From Streptomyces sp. S.PB5 (GTDB lineage Bacteria > Actinomycetota > Actinomycetes > Streptomycetales > Streptomycetaceae), in assembly GCF_030403745.1 (NCBI RefSeq), contig NZ_JAQMWP010000012.1, positions 124,001 to 188,000 on the forward strand: a stretch of DNA of 64,000 bases, in the 5' to 3' direction. This document shows, piece by piece, positions 57,343 to 64,000 of the stretch (its first letter is position 1; each line of letters begins with the position of its first letter). The notes beneath the pieces were generated by a model. It saw nothing but the letters and a program-made list of their open reading frames with translations. It ran no database searches and had not been told where the DNA came from. A program made the position numbers and the translations under genes.

Positions 57343-58619
57343 AAGTCCGCCTCGCCTACGGCCGGTCGGGGCTCGACATCGACGTCGATCCGCGCCGGGC
57401 GACGGTCGTCGAACCCGTCCACCACGAGGCAGCCGCGGACCAGATGGCCGCCCTGCGCGCGGCGCTGCGCGACCCGGTCGCCGGACCACCGCTGCGCGAG
57501 CGCGTCCGCCCCGGCCAGACCGTGGCCATCTCGGCCTGCGACGGCACCCGCCCGCAACCCCGCCACCTGATGATCCCGGCCGTCCTGGACGAACTCGAGG
57601 GCATAGTCCGCCGGGAGGACGTGGTGATCCTCGTCGCGACCGGCACGCACCGCGGCAACGACGAGGCCGAACTGCGGGCGATGTTCGGCGACGAGATCGT
57701 CGACGGCGTACGGATCGTCAACCACGACGCCCGCGACGCGGGGCAGCTGGCGTGGATCGGCACCTACGGCAACGGCGTCCCGGTGTGGCTCAATCGCGCG
57801 TGGTGGGAGGCGGACGTCCGCATCACCACCGGCTTCGTCGAACCCCACTTCTTCGCCGGCTTCTCCGGCGGCCCGAAGCTCGTCGCCCCCGGGCTCGCCG
57901 CGCTGGAGACCGTGCTCGTGCTGCACGACGCGGCCCGTATCGGCGACCCGAACGCCACCTGGGGCATCACCCACGGCAACCCGGTCCACGACGACGTGCG
58001 CGCCATCGCCGAGGCCACCGGCGTCACCTTCGCGCTGGACGTGGTGCTCAACCGGGACAAGGACATCGTGGCCGCGTTCGGCGGCGACCTGCTGCCCATG
58101 CACGTGGCCGCGACGGCCACGGCCAAGCGGATGGCGATGCGCCCCGTCGAGGCCCCGTTCGACGTCGTCGTCACCACCAACTCCGGCTTCCCGCTGGACC
58201 AGAACCTGTACCAGGCGGTCAAGGGGATGTCGGCGGCCTTCCAGGTGGTCCGGCCCGGAGGGACGATCGTGTGCGCGGCCGAGTGCCGCGACGGCTTTCC
58301 CGACCACGGCTCCTACCGTCAGGTGCTGGCCTCCGCGCCGTCCCCCGAGGCCCTGTTCGCCGCCATCGGCGCGCGCACCGAAACGGTTCCCGACCAGTGG
58401 CAGGTGCAGATCCAGGCCCGCATCCAGTCGGGCAGCCGCGTCATCATGCACACCTCCTTCCTCAGCGACGAGGAACTGGCCACGGCCCATCTGCGCCAGA
58501 CCCGCGACATCTCCGCCACCGTCGCCGAGGCGCTGGCCGCCGCGGGCCCTCACGCCCGCGTGTGCGTCCTGCCGGAAGGCCCGCAGACCATTCCCTACAT
58601 CGGACGGGGGCGGCCGTGA
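57339..58619 (+). CDS. larA: LarA-family nickel-pincer hydroxyacid racemase
   Basis: A 426-residue LarA protein. His104 (VATGTHRGND), His170 (FVEPHFFAG), Lys180 (GFSGGPKLVAPG) and His196 (VLVLHDAARIG) match catalytic His108 and His174, cofactor-bound Lys184 and nickel-ligand His200 of the Lactobacillus plantarum enzyme in identity and spacing. It should carry the Ni-pincer nucleotide made by LarB, LarC and LarE encoded next. It probably racemises L-lactate released by fucose breakdown; LarA homologues are known to act on other 2-hydroxyacids, including gluconate, so an aldonate epimerase role is possible. Confidence 0.9.
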   Translation: MKVRLAYGRSGLDIDVDPRRATVVEPVHHEAAADQMAALRAALRDPVAGPPLRERVRPGQTVAISACDGTRPQPRHLMIPAVLDELEGIVRREDVVILVATGTHRGNDEAELRAMFGDEIVDGVRIVNHDARDAGQLAWIGTYGNGVPVWLNRAWWEADVRITTGFVEPHFFAGFSGGPKLVAPGLAALETVLVLHDAARIGDPNATWGITHGNPVHDDVRAIAEATGVTFALDVVLNRDKDIVAAFGGDLLPMHVAATATAKRMAMRPVEAPFDVVVTTNSGFPLDQNLYQAVKGMSAAFQVVRPGGTIVCAAECRDGFPDHGSYRQVLASAPSPEALFAAIGARTETVPDQWQVQIQARIQSGSRVIMHTSFLSDEELATAHLRQTRDISATVAEALAAAGPHARVCVLPEGPQTIPYIGRGRP

Positions 58620-59305
58620 ACGACGTGCTGGACCTGGGATACGCCCGGCTCGACCTCGGCCGTGAGGCCCGCCAGGGCCTGCCGGAGGTGGTCTACGGGC
58701 CCGGCAAGACCGTGGAGCAGATCGCCGGAATCGTCACCGGCCTCCTGCGCCACAACACCGGACCCGTGCTCGCCACCCGCGTCGATCCCGAGACCGCGGC
58801 GGCGGTCCTGGGACAGCTGGACGGCGGAACGTACGACGAGAAGGCCCGGCTGCTGACCTGGCGGCCGGCCGCCACCGGGACGTTCTCGGTCGTGGTGGCG
58901 GCCGCCGGTACCTCCGACGGCCCGGTGGCCGCGGAGGCCGCCGCCGTCGCCTCCGCCGTCGGGCTGGACACGACGGCCGTCCACGACGTCGGAGTGGCGG
59001 GCCTCGACCGCGTCCTTCAGGTGCGCGGCCTGCTGCAGCAAGCCGACGCGGTGATCGTGGTGGCCGGCATGGAAGGCGCCCTCGCCAGCGTCGTCGGCGG
59101 TCTCGTGCGCGCCCCGGTCGTCGCGGTGCCCGTCTCCACCGGATACGGCGCCTCACTGGAAGGCGTCACCGCGCTGCTCGCCATGCACGCCTCCTGCGCC
59201 GCCGGGGTGACCGTGGTCAACATCGACTCCGGATTCTCCGCGGCCATGGCAGTGCACCGCATCGCCCAGGCCGGACAGGCGGCAGACCGCGGAGGCGCCG
59301 AGTGA
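58616..59305 (+). CDS. larB: Nickel-pincer cofactor biosynthesis protein LarB
   Basis: A 229-residue enzyme that carboxylates and activates nicotinic acid adenine dinucleotide in pincer cofactor synthesis. The PurE-like core is seen in VVVAAAGTSDGPVAAEAAAV and VIVVAGMEGALASVVGGLV, with VPVSTGYGASLEGVTALLAM near the end. LPEVVYGPGKTVEQIAGI is the N-terminal LarB hallmark. GTG 58616 overlaps the larA stop (GTGA) and its own stop overlaps larC. Confidence 0.94.
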   Translation: MNDVLDLGYARLDLGREARQGLPEVVYGPGKTVEQIAGIVTGLLRHNTGPVLATRVDPETAAAVLGQLDGGTYDEKARLLTWRPAATGTFSVVVAAAGTSDGPVAAEAAAVASAVGLDTTAVHDVGVAGLDRVLQVRGLLQQADAVIVVAGMEGALASVVGGLVRAPVVAVPVSTGYGASLEGVTALLAMHASCAAGVTVVNIDSGFSAAMAVHRIAQAGQAADRGGAE

Positions 59306-60483
59306 TCTGCTGGATCAACCCGTTCACCGGACTGGCCGGGGACATGCTGCTGGCCGCCCTGATCGACGCCGGCGCCCCGCTGGAACACATCCGGTCCGCC
59401 GTCACCGCCACCGGCCTGACCGGCTGGGACCTGACCGCCGAGCGCATCACCGACCACGGGCTGGCCGCCACCCGGATCCACGTGGAGGTCACCGACCCGC
59501 ACACCGAGCGGCGGGCCGCCGAGGTGCTGGAGCTGGCCTCCCGGGCATCCCCCCGGCCCGTCGCGGGCCTCGCCGTCGCCGCCGTGACCGCGATCGCCGA
59601 GGCGGAAGCGCGGCTCCACGACGCCGACCCGGCCGACGTCCACCTGCACGAACTCGGCGGCCACGACACCCTCGTCGACATCGTCGGCAGCGCCGCGGCC
59701 CTGCACGCCCTCGGCGTCACCGACGTCGTCAGCGCGCCCCTGCCCCTCGGCCGCGGCCGGATCGATGCCGCGCACGGCGTCCTGCCCTGCCCCGCGCCGG
59801 CCACCCTCGCCCTCCTGACCGGAGCCGCCGTCACGGGCAGCGACCTGCCGGGTGAGACGGTGACACCCACCGGCGCCGCGCTGCTGCACGCCATCGGAGC
59901 CCGCTACGGCCCGCCCCCGCCCATGACCCTGGGCGCCACCGGCTACGGCGCGGGCACCCGCCGCCTGCCCGACCGGCCCAACGTCGTCTCCGTCACCCTC
60001 GGTTCCCCTCTTGTCCGCGCACCGGACGAGGACGTGGTCGTGCTGGAGACCAACCTCGACGACGTCACCGGCGAACTCCTCGGACACGTCATCACCCGGG
60101 CACTGGAGGCAGGCGCCCTCGACGCCTGGACCACCCCGGCGGTCATGAAGAAGGGCAGACCCGCGCAGATCCTGCACGTCCTCGTCCACCCCCACCAGGA
60201 ACGACGGCTGCGCGACCTGGTGCTGACCGAGACCGGCACCCTCGGCATCCGTCGCATCGGCGCCACCCGCACCGCACTGCCGCGCGCCTTCGAGACGGTG
60301 CAGGTCGACGGACACCCCGTACGGGTCAAACACGGTCCGCACGCCGCCAAGCCGGAGCACGACGACGTGGCGGCCGCGGCCACCGCACTGGGCAGGCCCC
60401 TGCGTGCCGTCGCGGCCGACGCGCTGCGGGTGAGCCGGGCAGGAACGATGACGACGAGCCAGGAGGAAGACCGTGGCCACTGA
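59302..60483 (+). CDS. larC: Nickel insertion protein LarC
   Basis: A 393-residue single-frame LarC (in L. plantarum it is made by a programmed frameshift of two frames; here no shift is needed). ICWINPFTGLAGDMLLAALI, VHLHELGGHDTLVDIVGSAA and GRIDAAHGVLPCPAPATLAL, then the C-terminal domain with VLETNLDDVTGELLGHVI, TTPAVMKKGRPAQILHVLV and VRVKHGPHAAKPEHDDVAAA. It installs nickel in the cofactor using CTP. GTG 59302 overlaps larB. Confidence 0.95.
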   Translation: MICWINPFTGLAGDMLLAALIDAGAPLEHIRSAVTATGLTGWDLTAERITDHGLAATRIHVEVTDPHTERRAAEVLELASRASPRPVAGLAVAAVTAIAEAEARLHDADPADVHLHELGGHDTLVDIVGSAAALHALGVTDVVSAPLPLGRGRIDAAHGVLPCPAPATLALLTGAAVTGSDLPGETVTPTGAALLHAIGARYGPPPPMTLGATGYGAGTRRLPDRPNVVSVTLGSPLVRAPDEDVVVLETNLDDVTGELLGHVITRALEAGALDAWTTPAVMKKGRPAQILHVLVHPHQERRLRDLVLTETGTLGIRRIGATRTALPRAFETVQVDGHPVRVKHGPHAAKPEHDDVAAAATALGRPLRAVAADALRVSRAGTMTTSQEEDRGH

Positions 60484-61297
60484 CGCCACCTTGGAGCACC
60501 GGCTCACCGACCGCATACGCGCGCTCGGCGGCCCGGTCGCCGTCGCCTACTCCGGCGGCGCCGACTCCGCGCTGGTCCTCGCCGCGGCCGCACGGGTGCT
60601 GGGACCCGAGCACGTCCTGGCCGTCACGGCCGTGTCGGAGAGCCTGGCCGACGGGGAACTCGGCGCCGCCCGACGGCTCACCGACGACCTCGGCGTCACC
60701 CATCTCACCCCGCGCACCCACGAGTTGGCACGCCCCGGCTACCGGGCCAACGGCCCCGACCGCTGCTACTTCTGCAAGTCCGAGGTGCTGGACACCATCG
60801 CGGCGCTCGCCCGCGAACACGGCTTCGAGACGGTGGCCACCGGCACCAACGCGGACGACGCCGCGGACCCCTACCGGCCGGGCATCCGCGCCGGCCGCGA
60901 ACGCGGCATCCGCACCCCGCTCCTCGACGCCGGCCTGACCAAGGCGGACGTCCGCCGCCTGAGCCGGCACTGGTCGCTGCCCACCTGGAACAAACCGGCG
61001 ACACCGTGTCTGGCCAGCCGGGTCCGCTACGGCATCGAGGTCACCCCCTACCGCCTGGCCCGCGTCGACCGCGCCGAGGCGGCCGTGCGGACCCTGCTGT
61101 CCGAGGCCGGACTGGAGGTCACCGACCTCCGGGTCCGCGACCTCGGCGACCTGGCCCGTGTCGAGGTGGATCCGGCGCTCGTCACGCAGACCGCCGCACT
61201 GCCGACCCTCGGCGCCGCGCTCACCGCCGCCGGCTTCACCGACCTGCCCCACCAGGTGGAACCGTTCCGCTCGGGACGGCTCAACACCGAGCCCTGA
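60473..61297 (+). CDS. larE: ATP-dependent sacrificial sulfur transferase LarE
   Basis: A 274-residue PP-loop protein. The ATP motif is VAYSGGADSALVL. Cys179 in KPATPCLASRVRYG corresponds to Cys176 of the L. plantarum enzyme, whose sulfur is given up to the cofactor, so this is the single-turnover type. CYFCKSEVLDTI and TGTNADDAADPYRPGI are also conserved. GTG 60473 has GGAGGAAG upstream and overlaps larC by 11 bases. Last gene of the rightward fucose/lar operon. Confidence 0.95.
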   Translation: MATDATLEHRLTDRIRALGGPVAVAYSGGADSALVLAAAARVLGPEHVLAVTAVSESLADGELGAARRLTDDLGVTHLTPRTHELARPGYRANGPDRCYFCKSEVLDTIAALAREHGFETVATGTNADDAADPYRPGIRAGRERGIRTPLLDAGLTKADVRRLSRHWSLPTWNKPATPCLASRVRYGIEVTPYRLARVDRAEAAVRTLLSEAGLEVTDLRVRDLGDLARVEVDPALVTQTAALPTLGAALTAAGFTDLPHQVEPFRSGRLNTEP

Positions 61298-61318
61298 CGC
61301 CGAGGTTGGGCTCGGGTG

Positions 61319-63778
61319 TCACGGCGGCGCGGGTGGGGTGAGCGTCTGTGCGCACCAGATCGTCTTGCCTTCGGTGGTGTGCCGCGTGCCCCACCCCTGG
61401 GTGAGCTGGGCGACGAGCAGCAGGCCCCGGCCGCCCTCGTCGAAGGCGCGGGCCCGGCGCAGGTGCGGGGCGGTGCTGCTGGCATCGGAGACCTCGCAGA
61501 TCAGGGAGCTGTCGCGGATCAGCCGCAGCCTGATCGGCGGTTCACCGTAGCGGATGGCATTGGTGACCAGCTCGCTGACGACCAGTTCGGTGACGAACGA
61601 CGCTTCCTCCAGGCCCCAGGCGTCCACCTGGTCGACGGCGAGCTTCCTGACGCGCGGCACCTGCGCGGTGTCGGGCTCGACGTGCCAGTCGGCGACGTGA
61701 TGACGAGCCAGCGCGCGGGTGCGAACGAGCAGCAGGGCGGCGTCGTCCGTGCGGCGATCGGGGAGCATGGCGTCCATCACCGAGTCGCACAGTGGCTCCA
61801 GTGAGGTGGTCGTGTGGTTGAGGGCGTGCTGGAGGTCGGTGATCCGCTGGTCGACGTCGCGCTCGCGGCTTTCCACCAGTCCGTCGGTGAAGAGAGCGAG
61901 CAGGCTGCCCTCGGGCAGTTCGAGCTCGGTGGCCTCGAACGGCAGACCGCCGATGCCAAGGGGCGGCCCCGGGTGGGCGGGTACCGGGGTCCTGGTGCCG
62001 TCCGGGGAGATGACCAGCGGCAGGGGATGGCCGGCACTGGCCAGAGTGAAGCGCCGGGAGACCGGGTCGTAGACGGTGTACAGGCACGTGGCCCCGGACT
62101 CGCCGGTCGGCTGGAAGTGGCTCTCGGGCCGGAGGTCGCCGGCGAGGTGGAGGACCAGGTCGTCCAGGTGGGTCAGCAGCTCGTCCGGTGGCAGGTCGAC
62201 GTCGGCGAGGGTGCGTACGGCCGTGCGCAGCCGGCCCATGCTGGCCGCGGCGTGCAGGCCGTGTCCGACCACGTCGCCGACGACCAGGGCGACCCGGGCG
62301 CCGGACAGCGGGATGACGTCGAACCAGTCACCGCCCACCTCCGTTCCGGTGCCCCCGGGCAGGTAGCGGGATGCCACCTCGACCGCCTCCTGGTTCGGCG
62401 GTCCCTGTGGCAGCAGGCTGCGTTGCAGGGTCAGCGCGGTCGTCCGCTCGCGCGAGTACCGGCGGGCGTTGTCGATGGCGACGGCCGCCTTGGCGGCCAG
62501 CTCTTCGGCGAGGATCAGGTCGTCGGCGGTGAAGGCCTCCGGCCGGTCCAGGCGGGAGAAGGCGACGACGCCGAGCAGCGCGCCGCGCGCCCGGAGCGGC
62601 ACGGTGATCCGGCCCGTCAGCCCGGCCGCGGCGAGGGACTCGTCGATCACCGGGTTGCCCGGCGGCCAGTGGGCGGGGTCGGCGGCGAGCCCGGGCCCGA
62701 AGGCCCACTCGCCGCCCTGGCCCGGGTCAGCAGCCAGCTCGACCGTGGACCTGCCGGTCGCCATGCAGCGGGCGGCGACGGAACCGGGGCTGTGCGTGAC
62801 CGGCTTCGGGGGCCCGGCGGCCCGGTCGGGGTCGTCCTGTGCGCTGTGCTGGGCGGCACGGACGAGTCCGATCGCCTCGTCCGGGTGGCCTGCGGATCCG
62901 GAAGGTGGTTCCTCTCCGCGCAGCACCTCGTCGAACAGATCCACGCTGACCTGGTCGACGAATCGCGGCACCGGGGTCATGGCCAGTTCCTGGGCGGTGC
63001 CGATCACGTCGAGTGTCCGGCCGATGCCGCCGCTGGCGTTGTTGAGGATGAGCAGGCGTTGCCGAGCCCAGTACTCGGCGCTCATGTCGAATCCCCAGTT
63101 GGCGATCGCGCGGACCGTGCCTTCGGCATCGCGGACAGGCCAGATGCTCGTGGCCCAGGCATTGGCGTAGTCACTGCCGCGAGGTTGGAAGACAGTGATG
63201 AGACGCGTGGGCTCGCCCGTCCTCGCCACTTGGGCGAGCGCGTCGGTGTAGGGCTTGTCGTCCCTTTCGGGAAACAGGGTGCGGTCGAACTCGGGAAGCA
63301 CCTCGCGGTACTTCTTGCCGAGCACTTGCTCCTCGGAGTGCGCGATCACCCGGGCCGAGGAGGCGTTGATCCACAGAAACCGCAGCTCAGGGTCGTAGAC
63401 ACCCAGGGCGAAGGGACACTGCTCGAAGGCTCGGTCGGCGATCACCGGGCGGCTTTCCCAGCGCTGGACGGTCACCACGTGCCCCAGCGCCTGCCCACCG
63501 GCTCCGGACAGTGGCTGAGCCGTCACCACGGCTTCCACCGTGGAACCGTTGCGATGGCGCAGGGGGGTGGGCCCCGTGTGGCCTCGGGCGCTCTCATGGC
63601 TCTCGGGGAACCCGGAAGGCAGGGGACCGGCCAGCAGATCGGTCACGGGGCGCCCGACGATGTCCTCCGCCGTCCAGCCCAGCAGGAGCCGTCCGCCCTC
63701 GCTCCAGCCGCTCACTGCGCCGTTCGGGTCGACCACGACAGCGGCAGTGGGGGCATCGTGCTCGACGGCCTTGTCCAC
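61319..63778 (-). CDS. PAS-PAS-GAF-SpoIIE phosphatase with C-terminal HATPase (anti-sigma-like) domain
   Basis: An 819-residue soluble regulator. Two PAS domains (~10-105 and ~115-240; GWSEGGRLLLGWTAEDIVG, CPFALGVYDPELRFLWIN), then a GAF domain (~255-440; FVDQVSVDLFDEVL, LAEELAAKAAVAIDNARRYS). The PP2C/SpoIIE phosphatase (~445-680) has GTEVGGDWFDVIPLSG, ALVVGDVVGHGLHAAASMGR and LLALFTDGLVESRERD. The HATPase is last (VVSELVTNAIRYGEPPIRLR, EGGRGLLLVAQL). It likely controls an alternative sigma factor by partner switching. GTG 63778 is chosen because GGAGG lies 8 bases upstream; GTG 63787 overlaps that site. Confidence 0.92.
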   Translation of the reverse strand: MDKAVEHDAPTAAVVVDPNGAVSGWSEGGRLLLGWTAEDIVGRPVTDLLAGPLPSGFPESHESARGHTGPTPLRHRNGSTVEAVVTAQPLSGAGGQALGHVVTVQRWESRPVIADRAFEQCPFALGVYDPELRFLWINASSARVIAHSEEQVLGKKYREVLPEFDRTLFPERDDKPYTDALAQVARTGEPTRLITVFQPRGSDYANAWATSIWPVRDAEGTVRAIANWGFDMSAEYWARQRLLILNNASGGIGRTLDVIGTAQELAMTPVPRFVDQVSVDLFDEVLRGEEPPSGSAGHPDEAIGLVRAAQHSAQDDPDRAAGPPKPVTHSPGSVAARCMATGRSTVELAADPGQGGEWAFGPGLAADPAHWPPGNPVIDESLAAAGLTGRITVPLRARGALLGVVAFSRLDRPEAFTADDLILAEELAAKAAVAIDNARRYSRERTTALTLQRSLLPQGPPNQEAVEVASRYLPGGTGTEVGGDWFDVIPLSGARVALVVGDVVGHGLHAAASMGRLRTAVRTLADVDLPPDELLTHLDDLVLHLAGDLRPESHFQPTGESGATCLYTVYDPVSRRFTLASAGHPLPLVISPDGTRTPVPAHPGPPLGIGGLPFEATELELPEGSLLALFTDGLVESRERDVDQRITDLQHALNHTTTSLEPLCDSVMDAMLPDRRTDDAALLLVRTRALARHHVADWHVEPDTAQVPRVRKLAVDQVDAWGLEEASFVTELVVSELVTNAIRYGEPPIRLRLIRDSSLICEVSDASSTAPHLRRARAFDEGGRGLLLVAQLTQGWGTRHTTEGKTIWCAQTLTPPAPP

Positions 63779-63914
63779 GAGCGACACCTCCGTCCGGATG
63801 GCTGTGCCTGCCGGGGCACACTTCCAGCGGTTGCTTCCAGGCTAGATCCGCTGGGGCCGGGCGGCGCCCTGGCCGGTTCGTTCCGGAGCATCGAGGCGGG
63901 AGCGGAGGGGCCTG

Positions 63915-63955
63915 CGGGCGCCCTGCCCTGCGACAGGCGCAGGGCAGCGCGCCCG
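63915..63955. terminator. Strong hairpin near the right edge
   Basis: CGGGCGC and CTGCCCTGCG pair with CGCAGGGCAG and GCGCCCG around a 5-base loop, with one C-C mismatch (17 pairs in all). It is probably the terminator of a leftward gene beyond the window. No gene is seen in 63779-64000. Confidence 0.5.
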
Positions 63956-64000
63956 GACCGGCACCTTTCTGAATGTCAGATACATGCCATCCCTTGGCCG

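Noticed and set aside
59302..60483. Programmed frameshift in larC as in Lactobacillus
   Set aside because: The gene is one continuous frame here with both domains, so no shift is needed.
1..64000. tRNA, rRNA, CRISPR, riboswitch and phage attachment sites
   Set aside because: No cloverleaf-like, repeat-spacer, aptamer-like or att-type sequences were recognised on reading; a covariance-model search would be needed to exclude small RNAs.

Overview
The window reads as chromosomal DNA of a streptomycete or close relative. It is very GC-rich, uses many GTG starts, has long runs of genes coupled by 4-base ATGA/GTGA overlaps, and carries typical Streptomyces families: an MmyB-type XRE regulator fragment, a PAS-GAF-SpoIIE phosphatase with an HATPase domain, and many TetR/IclR/GntR/LysR regulators. 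I saw no rRNA, tRNA, CRISPR array, intact insertion sequence or phage genes. All functional calls come from reading the sequence; no database search was possible.

Layout, left to right. (1) 1-4.1 kb: the end of an XRE regulator, a DNA-alkylation-repair HEAT protein, a TetR regulator and a gamma-glutamyltransferase-family enzyme. (2) 4.2-6.8 kb: a polar amino-acid ABC importer (lipoprotein and permease) whose ATPase gene is wrecked by frameshifts, a stop, loss of Walker A and a palindromic insertion. (3) 7.0-15.6 kb: a nine-gene, translationally coupled operon of the Nit1C type (MSMEG_0565 to MSMEG_0572-like families: nitrilase, radical SAM, GNAT/AIR-synthase fusion, flavoprotein, small proteins, glycosyltransferase, amidohydrolase). 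Beside the intact nitrilase sits a paralogue whose catalytic Glu and Cys are both Asp. (4) 15.6-21.2 kb: tyrosine/homogentisate catabolism (fahA, an uncharacterised partner, hmgA, an IclR regulator, hpd). (5) 21.4-25.8 kb: two secreted lectin-tagged glycosidases (GH27 and GH127) and a secreted-protein remnant. (6) 26-29.9 kb: a two-component system and a GT-C-like membrane glycosyltransferase.

(7) 30-37 kb: a catabolic operon (two alpha/beta hydrolases, an FAD monooxygenase, an amidohydrolase) surrounded by three decayed regulators. (8) 37-42.3 kb: a DUF3500 protein, a zinc alcohol dehydrogenase, an atypical SDR, a DapA-family aldolase/lyase and a LysR regulator. (9) 42.4-45.7 kb: a YhgE/Pip-like membrane protein and two TetR regulators. 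The distal TetR has a 16-bp-arm palindrome at its start that resembles palindromes upstream of the membrane protein.

(10) 45.8-61.3 kb: a large L-fucose locus. The leftward arm encodes fuconate dehydratase, an SDR, a sugar ABC importer and a GH95 alpha-fucosidase. The rightward arm encodes a GntR/FadR regulator, an FAH-family hydrolase, an aldo/keto reductase, a 77-codon unknown gene and larA-larB-larC-larE. The non-phosphorylative fucose route ends in pyruvate plus L-lactate, so nickel-pincer LarA coupled to it is biochemically sensible. LarA might alternatively act on an aldonic acid. (11) 61.3-63.8 kb: the PAS/GAF/SpoIIE phosphatase.

The items most worth follow-up are the double-substituted nitrilase paralogue inside the Nit1C operon, the fucose-lar coupling with its 77-codon gene, the unassigned gene between hmgA and fahA, and the dead ATPase with its 28-bp palindrome.
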